64,000 nucleotides of DNA, from assembly GCA_025963635.1 (NCBI GenBank), contig JAOQAK010000080.1:1-64000 (forward strand), in the 5' to 3' direction. Below are positions 35,612 through 44,811 of the stretch, in pieces (within the stretch, counting starts at the first letter, position 1; every line of letters starts with the position of its first letter). The position numbers and the translations under genes are program-made. Below the pieces are notes generated by a model, which was given only the letters and a program-made list of their open reading frames with translations, was not told the origin of the DNA and ran no database searches. The stretch is from Ferruginibacter sp. (GTDB lineage Bacteria; Bacteroidota; Bacteroidia; Chitinophagales; Chitinophagaceae).

Positions 35612-36676
35612 TTACATAAGATGTAAAGCCTTATCTACGGGGCTTTTTTTTTGTGCAGTTGACTTGCTCAAGAGAAATTCTGTGATCACATTACTTATCT
35701 GGTCAAACTCCAACAAGAACCCGTCATGCCCATAGGTTGAGTCAATTGCCGTGTACATTGCATTGGGGATATGCCTGGCCATAAACTCCTGTTCTTTGGG
35801 CGGAAATAAAAGATCGGAACTGATACTAACTACGAGTGCTTTTGCTTTTACCTGGCGAAGTGCAGTTTCTGCATCACCTCTCAGCCGGCCAATATTGTGC
35901 GCATCCATGCTCCGGCTCAAACTATAGTAACTGAAAGCATTAAAACGTTTGGCGAGTTTAACTCCCTGGTAATGCTGGTAAGATTCACTTTTGAAATGAT
36001 TGGTTTTCCAGTTGGTTTCTTCTGCCTGGCTTAAACCGTAAGTATGATAATTCCGATATGAAATAAGCGCTATCTCCCTTGCCACCATCATCCCCTTTAT
36101 GCCTGCCTGGTCATTTTTTTCTTTCCAGGTAATATCATTTTCAATGGCATGGCGCTGCGTAGCATTAAACGCAATACCCCAGGGTGAATGAAATGCATTG
36201 GTCGCCAGTAAAATAATGTGCTGAAACAAAGCAGGCTCTTCAATGGCCCATTCAATCAACTGCTGTCCGCCCATTGAACCACCGATGCCAATATGGATTG
36301 ATTGAATACCCAAAAAATCTTTTAACGGCTGGTAAGCACGGATCATGTCCCGGGTTGTGAAAAACGGAAAATCATGGTACCAGGGCTGCTGCGTTTCGGG
36401 GTTGATCTCCAGCGGACCGATACTTCCATAGCAACTGCCCGGGATATTTACACAAACGATAAAATGATGGGCAGGATCAAACAATTTATTTTCCCCGGTA
36501 AGTCCGGGCCACCATTCCGTTGCATCGCTGTTGGCAGTAAGCGCATGAAATATCCAAACTACATTGTTCCTGTTTTTATTTAAGGTGCCATGAGTAGTGT
36601 ATGCCAGGTGGTATTGTGGTAAAGTAATGCCCGACTCTAAAGTAAAGGGCTCTTTTTGTTTGAATATATTTGCCAT
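35612..36676 (-). CDS. metX: homoserine O-acetyltransferase
   Basis: About 354 aa from the Met at 36676 (MANIFKQKEPFTLESG), which matches usual family N-termini; Met codons at 36709 and 36724 would add up to 16 residues. It is an alpha/beta hydrolase with nucleophile Ser in GGSMGGQQ, acid Asp in SSDLLFPPKEQ and His in YGHDGFLLE. It transfers acetyl from acetyl-CoA to L-homoserine, supplying O-acetylhomoserine to the MetY enzyme encoded upstream on the same strand. Both should be transcribed from the operator-bearing promoter at 38474-38492. Confidence 0.93.
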   Translation of the reverse strand: MANIFKQKEPFTLESGITLPQYHLAYTTHGTLNKNRNNVVWIFHALTANSDATEWWPGLTGENKLFDPAHHFIVCVNIPGSCYGSIGPLEINPETQQPWYHDFPFFTTRDMIRAYQPLKDFLGIQSIHIGIGGSMGGQQLIEWAIEEPALFQHIILLATNAFHSPWGIAFNATQRHAIENDITWKEKNDQAGIKGMMVAREIALISYRNYHTYGLSQAEETNWKTNHFKSESYQHYQGVKLAKRFNAFSYYSLSRSMDAHNIGRLRGDAETALRQVKAKALVVSISSDLLFPPKEQEFMARHIPNAMYTAIDSTYGHDGFLLEFDQISNVITEFLLSKSTAQKKSPVDKALHLM

Positions 36677-36801
36677 GCTGTTTGTTCCCCGGAAAAAATT
36701 GAATTCCATGTAATGCTGGTTCAATCACCAAATCTGGAAAAAGAAGGGATGATTTTTGGATTAGGAAATGGATGAATGATGAATGAATAATGAGTGATGA
36801 A

Positions 36802-37023
36802 CTATACTTCGCAAGGGGTAAATTCGTGACTTTTTAATTCGGTCCATAAAGATAAAAAGTACAAGAGTGCGACGCCACTGAAGCTAAATAGTAGTACTTC
36901 TGCCTGGCTCATAAAAAATCTAACGCACGATTTCGTCTCTTTTGTAGTATAAGTTTCATATGTATGCAATGAAATCACTTCTACCCTGGTCACATTATCC
37001 CTGGCGGGTAAAAGTGATTTCAT
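36802..37023 (-). CDS. possible small membrane protein between metY and metX
   Basis: A 73-codon frame begins 11 bp after the metY stop and ends 77 bp before metX. It contains one membrane-helix candidate (VLLFSFSGVALLYFLSLW). Its first codons lie inside a hairpin: ATGAAATCACTT at 36969-36980 is the perfect inverse of 37012-37023. Nothing like it is recognised. It could be a real small protein or chance coding over a processing hairpin. Confidence 0.3.
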   Translation of the reverse strand: MKSLLPARDNVTRVEVISLHTYETYTTKETKSCVRFFMSQAEVLLFSFSGVALLYFLSLWTELKSHEFTPCEV

Positions 37024-37034
37024 AGTTATTTTAT

Positions 37035-38360
37035 TTAAGCCACCAGTTCATTCGCAAAAACGGCAGCGAAAGCCTGTTCAAAATCGGCCTTGATATCTTC
37101 AATGTGCTCGATACCCACGCTGATCCTTACCTGGTTGGGCTGCACACCTGACAACACCTGTTCTTCACTGCTTAATTGTTCGTGCGTGGTGGAAGCGGGA
37201 TGAATGGCCAGCGATTTGGCATCACCAACATTTGCAAGATGGCTTACCAGTTTAAGTGAGTTAATGAATTTGCCTGCATTTTCTTTTCCACCTTTTACAC
37301 CGAAATTGAGAATGCCTCCAAAGCCATTGCGCAGGTATTTCTTTGCCAGCTCATGATAAGGATTGCCTGGAAGACCCGGGTATTCTACAAATTCCACTGA
37401 AGGATGCTCCTGGAGCCATTGGGCGAGTGCCAGCGCATTGTCTACGTGACGTTGTACCCGAAGACTCAGTGTTTCAACTCCCTGTAATAAAAGGAAAGAA
37501 TTGAACGGACTTTGTGAAGGGCCAAAATCACGCAGACCTTCCACCCTTGCCCTGATGGCAAAAGCGATATTAGGCAGGCCAAGCGGGTTGCCCTCGCCAA
37601 ACACTTCCCAGAATTTCAACCCATGATATCCTTCGCTCGGTTCTGTAAACTGCGGGAATTTGCCATTGCCCCAATTGTAATTACCGCCATCGATGATCAC
37701 TCCGCCAATACAGGTACCATGACCGCCAATCCATTTTGTGGAAGATTCTACTACCACATTAGCGCCATGTTCCAATGGACGGCACAGGTAGCCCCCGGTA
37801 CCAAATGTATTATCAACGATGAGCGGCAGGTCGTATTCTTTTGCAAGGGCAGCAAATTTTTCAAAGTCAGGGATATTCAATTTTGGGTTACCGATGGTTT
37901 CGAGATAGATCGCCTTGGTATTCTTATCAATGTGTTTCACAAAACTTTCCACATCATCGGCGTCTGCAAATCTCACTTCAACGCCAATGCGTTTGAAAGC
38001 AACTTTAAACTGGTTGTAAGTGCCCCCGTACAGGTAGGTAGACGAAATGAAATTATCTCCTGCCTGCAATATATTATTTAGTGCCAAAAACTGTGCAGCC
38101 TGTCCCGAAGCTGTCGCAAGGGCTGCTACACCACCTTCCAGTGCTGCCAGGCGTTGTTCAAATACATCTGTTGTAGGATTCATAATGCGGGTATAAATAT
38201 TACCAAATTCCCGCAGCCCGAAAAGATTGGCGGCGTGTTCACTACTATCGAACGCATAAGAGGTGGTTTGGTAAATGGGCACCGCTCTTGAATGAGTGGT
38301 TGGGTCTATTTGCTGACCGGCATGTAACTGCAAAGTGTCAAAATGAAGTGGTTGGCTCAT
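37035..38360 (-). CDS. metY: O-acetylhomoserine aminocarboxypropyltransferase (sulfhydrylase)
   Basis: A 441-aa PLP enzyme of the Cys/Met-metabolism family. The lysine that binds PLP is in VESSTKWIGGHGTCIGG; further motifs are NPTTDVFEQRLAALEGG and IDNTFGTGGYL-like LIVDNTFGTGG. Length and the RVQRHVDNALALAQWL region suit MetY, which joins sulfide to O-acetylhomoserine to give homocysteine. It is first in the metY-metX order. Its promoter carries the shared operator 114 bp upstream, and the leader between them contains a compact segment of possible structure. Confidence 0.93.
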   Translation of the reverse strand: MSQPLHFDTLQLHAGQQIDPTTHSRAVPIYQTTSYAFDSSEHAANLFGLREFGNIYTRIMNPTTDVFEQRLAALEGGVAALATASGQAAQFLALNNILQAGDNFISSTYLYGGTYNQFKVAFKRIGVEVRFADADDVESFVKHIDKNTKAIYLETIGNPKLNIPDFEKFAALAKEYDLPLIVDNTFGTGGYLCRPLEHGANVVVESSTKWIGGHGTCIGGVIIDGGNYNWGNGKFPQFTEPSEGYHGLKFWEVFGEGNPLGLPNIAFAIRARVEGLRDFGPSQSPFNSFLLLQGVETLSLRVQRHVDNALALAQWLQEHPSVEFVEYPGLPGNPYHELAKKYLRNGFGGILNFGVKGGKENAGKFINSLKLVSHLANVGDAKSLAIHPASTTHEQLSSEEQVLSGVQPNQVRISVGIEHIEDIKADFEQAFAAVFANELVA

Positions 38361-38473
38361 AATCGTTTATTTTTATTTTTTTAATGATTGTTGAATCTCG
38401 CAACTTGGAGGTTTATTACCGGGGCCTTAAGAGGGTATCATTTACCTATAGCCTTTAACGCTTTGGTAATATA

Positions 38474-38492
38474 GTCTACTAATACGGTGGAC
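38474..38492 (-). promoter_or_regulatory. shared palindromic operator, copy 3 (metY-metX)
   Basis: On the coding strand it reads GTCCACCGTATTAGTAGAC, preceded by TTT, giving the same TTTG overlap as at 20708 and 35406. Its place before an undoubted homocysteine-synthesis operon is the basis for calling the motif sulfur-related. The divergent oxidase gene at 38646 could also be affected. Confidence 0.7.
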
Positions 38493-38645
38493 AAAAATAG
38501 AAAATAAAAGAAGGTTTCCAAAAATTATTAATGTGATTTTTTGATAGAAGGTAATTTACGGGTTTCAAATAGCTGCATTTTCTTTGATTCTTTTACAAAT
38601 TCAAGTTCCTTGCCTACATTTGACTGAAAGCTAAACTCCCGATAG

Positions 38646-39680
38646 ATGAAAACGGACACATTGATCATAGGGCAGGGCATTACCGGGTCGCTGATAGCGT
38701 TTATGCTTCACCTTCGCGGCATCCCGTTTTTGGTAATGGATCCCGGGGAATTGTCCACCTCCAGCCGCATTGCAGCAGGTATGTTTAGCCCGGTAAGTGG
38801 CAAAAGAAAAACCATTCAGCCATTGGTGCCGGAGCAAATTTCCTTTGCGGTCGGGATATATCAATCGATAGAAGAATTGCTACATGTAAATATTCTTCAC
38901 CTTCAAAATATTTACCAGGTCCACGACTCCATCGCGGAGCAAAATGAGCTAAAGGGCAAATTGGAGAATGGGGGACTTGGGAAATATATACTCACCAACC
39001 CTGTCCCTTTGCCGAATATAAAACAAGCATTCGGCGCTGTTGAGATCAGTGATTCCGGCTGGGTAGACTGCCCATTATGGATCAATAGTTTTAGCCAGTG
39101 GCTAACTGGCAAGCAATGGCTGCTGAACGAAGTCTTTTTATACCAGGATCTGCAGATTGGTGATGAAGGCATGGAATATCATGGCATAGAATGTAAACAT
39201 ATTGTTTTTTGTGAAGGATTCCAGCCCCGTAAAAACCCGTTCTTCCCGGAGGAAAATATTATCCCTTGTAAAGGAGATATGCTCACGATTGAATACGATC
39301 AGCCCGCCACGGGACGCATTATTAAAAGAAATGGTACTTACCTCGTTGCCACAGGAAAGAACCTTTTTAAAGCGGGCGCAACTTATCAATGGCATAATGA
39401 CAATCCGCACCCGGAGGAAGCCGGAAGAAAGTCAATTGAAGACAAACTGGATGCGCTGCTGGAAAATGAATACAAGATAATTAATCACCAGTCCGCCATC
39501 CGCCCTACCACTCAAAACCGGCAGGTGATCGCAAAACGACACCACGATCATGCAGGCATGTTCATGCTGAATGGATTAGGTACACGAGGTATTCTGCAGG
39601 GCCCCTGGTTTGCCCGGCAGATTGTATCACTCATTTGCAATAATGCTACAACCGGTGAAGATTTCCACTCGCAAGGTTAA
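38646..39680 (+). CDS. DAO-type FAD-dependent oxidoreductase
   Basis: A 344-aa flavoprotein with the N-terminal fold TLIIGQGITGSLIAFML and C-terminal GLGTRGILQGPWFA, as in glycine/D-amino-acid oxidases and related dehydrogenases. Residues about 60-200 form the substrate domain; AIRPTTQNRQVIA precedes the last FAD contact. There is no signal peptide. The substrate is unknown; the family oxidises secondary or primary amines. It is divergent from metY and ends 18 bp before the stop of the converging cupin gene. Confidence 0.82.
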   Translation: MKTDTLIIGQGITGSLIAFMLHLRGIPFLVMDPGELSTSSRIAAGMFSPVSGKRKTIQPLVPEQISFAVGIYQSIEELLHVNILHLQNIYQVHDSIAEQNELKGKLENGGLGKYILTNPVPLPNIKQAFGAVEISDSGWVDCPLWINSFSQWLTGKQWLLNEVFLYQDLQIGDEGMEYHGIECKHIVFCEGFQPRKNPFFPEENIIPCKGDMLTIEYDQPATGRIIKRNGTYLVATGKNLFKAGATYQWHNDNPHPEEAGRKSIEDKLDALLENEYKIINHQSAIRPTTQNRQVIAKRHHDHAGMFMLNGLGTRGILQGPWFARQIVSLICNNATTGEDFHSQG

Positions 39681-39697
39681 ATGTAAATATTGGGCTC

Positions 39698-40027
39698 TTA
39701 TTCTGCTGCTACTTCTTCACCATTTGGAGGCCCGTAGAAAATTACCCAGGTAGAAAAATCTGGTGTAAAGTCTTCAAAACGGTGCTCTGCGCCTGCGGGA
39801 ACAAATAGAAAATCTCCAGCCTGGAAAGGGAAATATTTTCCGTCCAAATAGAAATTGCCGGTTCCAGCGATCACGATATACACTTCGTCCTTATCGTGCG
39901 CCTGCTGGTTATCTTTTTCCTTAGGTGCATATATCTCTGCCGATAGTGTACCATGTCTAAAAACTTCGAGGAAAAGCCCGCCACTGTTTTGCAAGCTGTT
40001 CAATGCTTCCTTGGTAGTTATTTGCAT
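39698..40027 (-). CDS. single-domain cupin
   Basis: A 109-aa protein with one beta-barrel cupin. Metal-binding candidates are visible in QAHDKDEVYIVIAGTG (His, Glu) and PAGAEHRFED (His). The short length fits a bicupin dimer or small sugar/hydroxylase-type enzyme. No specific substrate can be named. It converges with the DAO-type gene. Confidence 0.78.
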   Translation of the reverse strand: MQITTKEALNSLQNSGGLFLEVFRHGTLSAEIYAPKEKDNQQAHDKDEVYIVIAGTGNFYLDGKYFPFQAGDFLFVPAGAEHRFEDFTPDFSTWVIFYGPPNGEEVAAE

Positions 40028-40172
40028 ACTGCGTTTATGGATGTTAAAATTGAATCGGTTCGAATATAAGTGTTTCAGTGATCAATGATTTATATCTTTT
40101 CATTTTCGAATGCTTAACGGTAGTGAATTTTTCACTCGTAGCTTCAATGCGCTTTCACATGATCTCTCAAAT

Positions 40173-41054
40173 TTATTCGCAATCCTTCATTTTTCGCTCT
40201 GTGAAATCCTTCTTTTTTTTATCCCATAGGTAGCAATGCTGTTTAATCAACACCATCTTGTTTTTTACAAGTTTATAAATTGATGTGGTTTGTTGCCTCC
40301 CTGCACAGCATTGATTGTGTTCGGTTATGGTTTTGGTTTTAGCATCAAAACTCAGCGACACGCCGGTGAATCCACTGTTAAAAAAAAGTTTGGCTGCAGG
40401 ATCATATAAAAAGTACATGCTGGAAGTATTGGCACCCGCATAACCCGATTCAAAAACAGAAAAATCAGTAAATCCGTCGAAATTATAATCGGCCAGAGAC
40501 ACCGTATTTAAATCCCTAAACTCACAGTCAAGATCCAACCGCTGAATGAGGCGGTCCGTTTTTTTCTCTATGATTTTAATGCCGCTTACACGGGGAACAG
40601 CATCCTCTTTGCTTTTCGACAGAAGGAGTTTAAAGTATTCATTTTTTAAAGATACCGGCTGAAGAATTTCCCTGTCTTTCCAATCGCCTTCTTCACCTTC
40701 GATGGTGAAATTTTTCGTAAGACTTATCTTTAATTCCTTCCCGGTTTTCAAATTCTTCCAGGTACCTTCAGCTGTTTTGTGCTCACCCTGGTATCCATTG
40801 AAAGTAAAGGTTGCCGCAGTTTTCTTTAGGCTGTTTTTTTCATAAAGCGTTAACCGTCCTTTGGCCAGTTTGCCATCCAGTTGAATAGGATCATCGAAGT
40901 TTGAATAAACATATATCCCGGTGGCATTTCCATCGGAGTTGATGTCTATTATCAAATCAATTGGATATTTATCTATATTGCCCGAATAGCTGGTTTGACC
41001 AAATGAAGTATAACAACAAAGCAGTATTCCTATAATTAGTTGATGAGTACGCAT
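40173..41054 (-). CDS. secreted protein of unknown function
   Basis: A 293-aa protein with a signal peptide (MRTHQLIIGILLCCYTSFG, then QT). The N-terminal half is beta-rich (YSGNIDKYPIDLIIDINSDG, GIYVYSNFDDPIQLDGKL). The second half holds LADYNFDGFTDFSVF, a calcium-blade-like motif as in FG-GAP/XAC2610-type proteins, and FNSGFTGVSLSFDAKTKTI. Cys residues near the C-terminus (NQCCAGRQQ, HCYLWD) may bond. It is probably periplasmic. It stands alone and divergent from hutH. Confidence 0.65.
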   Translation of the reverse strand: MRTHQLIIGILLCCYTSFGQTSYSGNIDKYPIDLIIDINSDGNATGIYVYSNFDDPIQLDGKLAKGRLTLYEKNSLKKTAATFTFNGYQGEHKTAEGTWKNLKTGKELKISLTKNFTIEGEEGDWKDREILQPVSLKNEYFKLLLSKSKEDAVPRVSGIKIIEKKTDRLIQRLDLDCEFRDLNTVSLADYNFDGFTDFSVFESGYAGANTSSMYFLYDPAAKLFFNSGFTGVSLSFDAKTKTITEHNQCCAGRQQTTSIYKLVKNKMVLIKQHCYLWDKKKKDFTERKMKDCE

Positions 41055-41245
41055 AACTTAAAAACTGGTGTGTAATTTTTAGCTACATATTAGCCTGTTC
41101 CGCACCCCTGAGCAAATACATTGGTCAGGATCAGCTAAAATATCTATGAAGTTAATAACTGGTGCGGGCAAATTCAAATTGAATAAGTTTTTACTACTTT
41201 TGATAACCCAATTTTTCACGATTGTTAAACATCCTCCTGGCCCTC

Positions 41246-42745
41246 ATGAGTTATAACTATTTGCCATTAGATAAAAGTCCCACCAATTTTCAACAGGTAA
41301 AAAACCTATTGGCGTTCAACCAGTTGGTTTCGATCACTTTTGACGCACATGCCAAAATCACAGCCTGCCGCGATTACCTTGACGCCAAATTAAACAGCGG
41401 TGAAGCAATTTTTTATGGTATTAACACAGGTTTTGGCTACTTGCAAAATGTTAAGATCGACCCGGCCCAGTTAGAAGAGTTGCAAAGCAATCTAATAAAA
41501 TCGCATGCCTGCGGAATGGGAGAGGAAGTGCCCAAAGACATTGTGAAGCTGATGATCATGCTAAAGATCAAATCGCTCAGCTATGGAAATTCCGGTGTAC
41601 AGATCGATACAGTGAAGCGGTTGATGGACATGTACAACAACGATGTATTGCCCGTAATCTTCACCCAAGGTTCACTAGGTGCTTCAGGCGACCTGGCGCC
41701 CTTAAGTCATTTGAGTTTGCCCCTTATTGGCCTCGGAGAAGTTTACTATGAGGGAAAAAAAATGCCCGCCAAAGAAGCCATGCAACTGCTCGGATGGCAA
41801 CCGATCCAATTGCAAAGCAAGGAAGGCCTTGCAATGATCAATGGTACACAATTTATGAGCGCCTATGGTATGTATAATCTGATACAGGCAGACAGGTTGT
41901 TGAAATGGGCCGATATTATTTCAGCGATCTCTTTCGATGCTTTTGATTGTATCGCTGAACCTTTTCACGAAAAGATTCATTCTATCCGTGCACACAAAGG
42001 ACAGGTAGATACCGCGGCAAGATTGCGACAGCTGCTAAGTGGCAGCGGGATTGCAGCACAAAAAAAGGAGCAGATCCAGGATCCATATTCCTTCCGCTGC
42101 ATTCCGCAGGTACACGGCGCCACCAAAGACACATTCGATTATGTGCTCAGTGTTTTTATAAAAGAGATCAATTCGGTAACGGACAATCCCAATATTTTCC
42201 CTGAAGAAGATCTTGTACTAAGTGGTGGAAATTTTCACGGCCAGCCGTTAGCGTTAGTGTTGGATTTTTTGGCCATTGCAATGAGCGAACTGGCCAATAT
42301 TTCTGAAAGGCGCACTTACCAGCTCATCAGCGGTCAGCACAACCTGCCCATGTTCCTGGTAAAGCAACCCGGACTTCATTCCGGCTTTATGATTCCACAA
42401 TACACGGCCGCAGGGATTGTCAGCGAGAACAAGCAGTTGTGTACGCCGGCCAGCGTTGATTCTATTTCTTCCAGCAACAACCAGGAAGACCATGTAAGCA
42501 TGGGCGCCAATGCCGCCACGAAATGCTGGCGGGTAATTAACAATGTGGAAAAGGTTTTGGCGATTGAATTGCTAACCGCAGTACAGGCGTTGGAATTCCG
42601 CCGCCCATTGCAAAGTTCGCCGCAGTTGGAAGAAATTGTAACCGCCTTCAGAAAGGAAGTAAGTTTTAACGAAGCCGACAGGATTTTGCATAATGATATG
42701 ATGAAAGCGATTGAATTTATACAAACTGTCCCGGACTATGATTGA
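41246..42745 (+). CDS. hutH: histidine ammonia-lyase
   Basis: A 499-aa protein from the ATG at 41246; an upstream TTG would add eight residues. The MIO cofactor triad Ala146-Ser147-Gly148 is in GSLGASGDLAPLSH. The selectivity pair is Ser86-His87 (LIKSHACGMG), as in histidine ammonia-lyases; tyrosine and phenylalanine lyases carry His-Leu or Phe-Leu there. It converts L-histidine to urocanate and ammonia. hutU follows, supporting the hut role rather than a flexirubin starter-unit lyase. The stop codon lies inside the left arm of a 304-bp inverted-end element. Confidence 0.93.
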   Translation: MSYNYLPLDKSPTNFQQVKNLLAFNQLVSITFDAHAKITACRDYLDAKLNSGEAIFYGINTGFGYLQNVKIDPAQLEELQSNLIKSHACGMGEEVPKDIVKLMIMLKIKSLSYGNSGVQIDTVKRLMDMYNNDVLPVIFTQGSLGASGDLAPLSHLSLPLIGLGEVYYEGKKMPAKEAMQLLGWQPIQLQSKEGLAMINGTQFMSAYGMYNLIQADRLLKWADIISAISFDAFDCIAEPFHEKIHSIRAHKGQVDTAARLRQLLSGSGIAAQKKEQIQDPYSFRCIPQVHGATKDTFDYVLSVFIKEINSVTDNPNIFPEEDLVLSGGNFHGQPLALVLDFLAIAMSELANISERRTYQLISGQHNLPMFLVKQPGLHSGFMIPQYTAAGIVSENKQLCTPASVDSISSSNNQEDHVSMGANAATKCWRVINNVEKVLAIELLTAVQALEFRRPLQSSPQLEEIVTAFRKEVSFNEADRILHNDMMKAIEFIQTVPDYD

Positions 42746-43041
42746 TGTGATTTTTTTGATTTTTGTGATTTGCTGATTTGAATAGTTTTGCGAATTTGTA
42801 TGGAGCTTATACTCATTTTTTATTTTGTATTCTTTTGGTCCGGGCGATTGTTTTTATAGCATCATAGTTGCATCGCCCTTCTATACGCCACTGCAGTAAG
42901 CAACCTTTAACGCTCCATAAAAAAACTCTACTGGCAATTAAAACAGTAACTTAAATCCTTCAACAATAAATCAAATAAATCATATAAATCAAAAAAATCA
43001 CAGTCCAAAATCAAACAAATCATAAAAATCACATCAATCAT
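42738..43041. repeat. inverted-end element between hutH and hutU
   Basis: The 25-nt left arm (42738-42762, beginning ATGATTGATGTGATTTTT) and the reverse complement of the right arm (43017-43041) differ at one position. Nearby A/T runs (AATCATATAAATCAAAAAAA) repeat the same words. The arms reach the hutH stop and end 5 bp before the hutU start. A GGTCCGGGC-type repeat sits inside at 42834-42925. Confidence 0.7.
42834..42925. repeat. GGTCCGGGC repeat, copy 1
   Basis: TTTTGGTCCGGGC, then AGCATCATAGTTGCATCGCCC and a tail ending in TTTAACGCT. GGGCGAT pairs with ATCGCCC. A diverged copy lies at 57932-58035 with the same opening and the same GCATCGCCC. Confidence 0.5.
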
Positions 43042-43046
43042 GGTCC

Positions 43047-44705
43047 ATGTATGATCCCGTAAAATACGCCACCCCCACCGGCCCCCAACTCACCTGCAAA
43101 GGCTGGGTACAGGAAGCAGCGCTAAGGATGTTATTGAATAATCTCAATCCTTCCGTTGCCGAACGCCCGGATGAACTGATCGTATATGGCGGCCGGGGTA
43201 AAGCTGCCCGCAACTTTGAAAGCCTGGACCTCATCATAAAAGCGTTGAAAGATTTGGAGGAAGATGAAACGCTGTTGATACAAAGTGGCAAGCCGGTGGC
43301 CATGTTAAAAACGCATCCCGATGCACCACGGATTTTGATCAGCAATTCGCAATTGGTGCCGAAGTGGGCCACCTGGGAGCATTTTGATGAACTCGAAAAA
43401 AAGGGTCTCATGATGTATGGTCAAATGACCGCCGGCAGTTGGATCTATATCGGTTCGCAGGGGATTGTACAAGGCACTTATGAAACCTATAGCGCTGCTG
43501 CCAATAAAGATTTTGGTGGCACACTTAGAGGCACATTGAATGTGTCTGCCGGATTGGGTGGTATGGGTGGTGCACAACCACTCGCCATCACCATGAACGA
43601 AGGCGTGGCGCTCATTGCAGAAGTGGAAGAATGGCGCATTGACAAACGCATAAAAACAAAATACCTCGATGAAAAATACCTGGATATCGATAAGGCAATC
43701 GATGCAGCCTTAAAGTATAAATCAAGTGGCAAGGCCAAAAGCATCGGTGTACTTTGCAATGCTGTTCACCTGTTGCAAAGATTGATAGAAAGGCAGATCG
43801 TGCCGGATACGCTCACCGACCAAACCTCCGCACATGATCCGCTGATCGGTTATATACCACATACGCTCACCAACGGTCAGGCCAATATCCTGCGTCAGCA
43901 AGACCCTTCAAAATATATCGAGTTGAGTTACAACAGTATGAAACTGCACGTGCAACTCATGTTGGAACTGCAAAAAATGGGTGCAGTTACATTCGATTAT
44001 GGAAATAATATTCGGGCAAGGGCAAAGGAAAGGGGCCTGGAAAATGCTTTTGATTTCCCCGGCTTTGTGCCTGCTTATATTCGCCCGCTCTTTTGCGAAG
44101 GCAAGGGTCCGTTCCGATGGGCGGCACTCAGTGGCGATCCGCAGGATATCAAGGCAACGGATGATACAATCCGTAATTTGTTTCCCGGCAACAAATCACT
44201 GATACGCTGGTTCAACCTGGCGCAGGAAAAAATTGCTTTCCAGGGATTGCCGGCCCGTATTTGCTGGCTGGGGCAGGGCGAGCGGGAACAGGCTGGGCAG
44301 GCGTTTAATGAGTTGGTTCGCACCGGCAAGGTAAAAGCGCCTATTGTTATTGGCAGAGATCATCTGGATACCGGATCGGTTGCCAGTCCGAACCGCGAAA
44401 CTGAAGCCATGATGGATGGTAGTGATGCCGTGGCGGATTGGCCTATATTAAATGCTTTAATCAACACGGCGGGTGGAGCTAGCTGGGTAAGTCTCCATCA
44501 CGGTGGTGGTGTGGGAATGGGCTATAGTATTCATGCGGGCATGGTGATTGTGGCTGATGGTACAGCGGAGGCTGCAGCCAGGCTTAGTCGTGTTTTGCGC
44601 AACGATCCTGGGCTGGGAGTCATCCGCCATGCAGACGCAGGCTATGATGTGGCAAAAGATTTTGCAAGAAAATTCCGGCTGGATATTAAAGAGCGGCTGA
44701 GCTGA
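43047..44705 (+). CDS. hutU: urocanate hydratase
   Basis: A 552-aa protein, near the usual urocanase length. Typical blocks are TGPQLTCKGWVQEAALRML at the N-terminus, YGGRGKAARN, QSGKPV, and the NAD-binding region NVSAGLGGMGGAQPLA. It adds water to urocanate with tightly bound NAD+ to give imidazolone propionate, the second step of histidine breakdown. The later enzymes (hutI, hutG or ftcD) are not in the window. It is separated from hutH by the inverted-end element. Confidence 0.95.
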   Translation: MYDPVKYATPTGPQLTCKGWVQEAALRMLLNNLNPSVAERPDELIVYGGRGKAARNFESLDLIIKALKDLEEDETLLIQSGKPVAMLKTHPDAPRILISNSQLVPKWATWEHFDELEKKGLMMYGQMTAGSWIYIGSQGIVQGTYETYSAAANKDFGGTLRGTLNVSAGLGGMGGAQPLAITMNEGVALIAEVEEWRIDKRIKTKYLDEKYLDIDKAIDAALKYKSSGKAKSIGVLCNAVHLLQRLIERQIVPDTLTDQTSAHDPLIGYIPHTLTNGQANILRQQDPSKYIELSYNSMKLHVQLMLELQKMGAVTFDYGNNIRARAKERGLENAFDFPGFVPAYIRPLFCEGKGPFRWAALSGDPQDIKATDDTIRNLFPGNKSLIRWFNLAQEKIAFQGLPARICWLGQGEREQAGQAFNELVRTGKVKAPIVIGRDHLDTGSVASPNRETEAMMDGSDAVADWPILNALINTAGGASWVSLHHGGGVGMGYSIHAGMVIVADGTAEAAARLSRVLRNDPGLGVIRHADAGYDVAKDFARKFRLDIKERLS

Positions 44706-44811
44706 GGTCAAATATCCCGCCCGGATTTCGCAATGCTATTGTAGTACCGCAAAGAACTGTTTATATATGCCTAATTTTATCGGCTGAATTAAAATAACAA
44801 ACTGAACTCAC

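Noticed and set aside
38381..38440. SAM-I riboswitch before metY
   Set aside because: Core SAM-I motifs are not found; only a weak structured leader can be suggested.
38381..38461. 24-codon plus-strand frame (MIVESRNLEVYYRGLKR) opposite the metY leader
   Set aside because: It is antisense to the metY leader, has no run of Met or Cys codons, and no downstream partner within a plausible distance.
41246..42745. Tyrosine ammonia-lyase of a flexirubin pathway
   Set aside because: The selectivity pair is Ser-His and hutU follows, both pointing to histidine ammonia-lyase.
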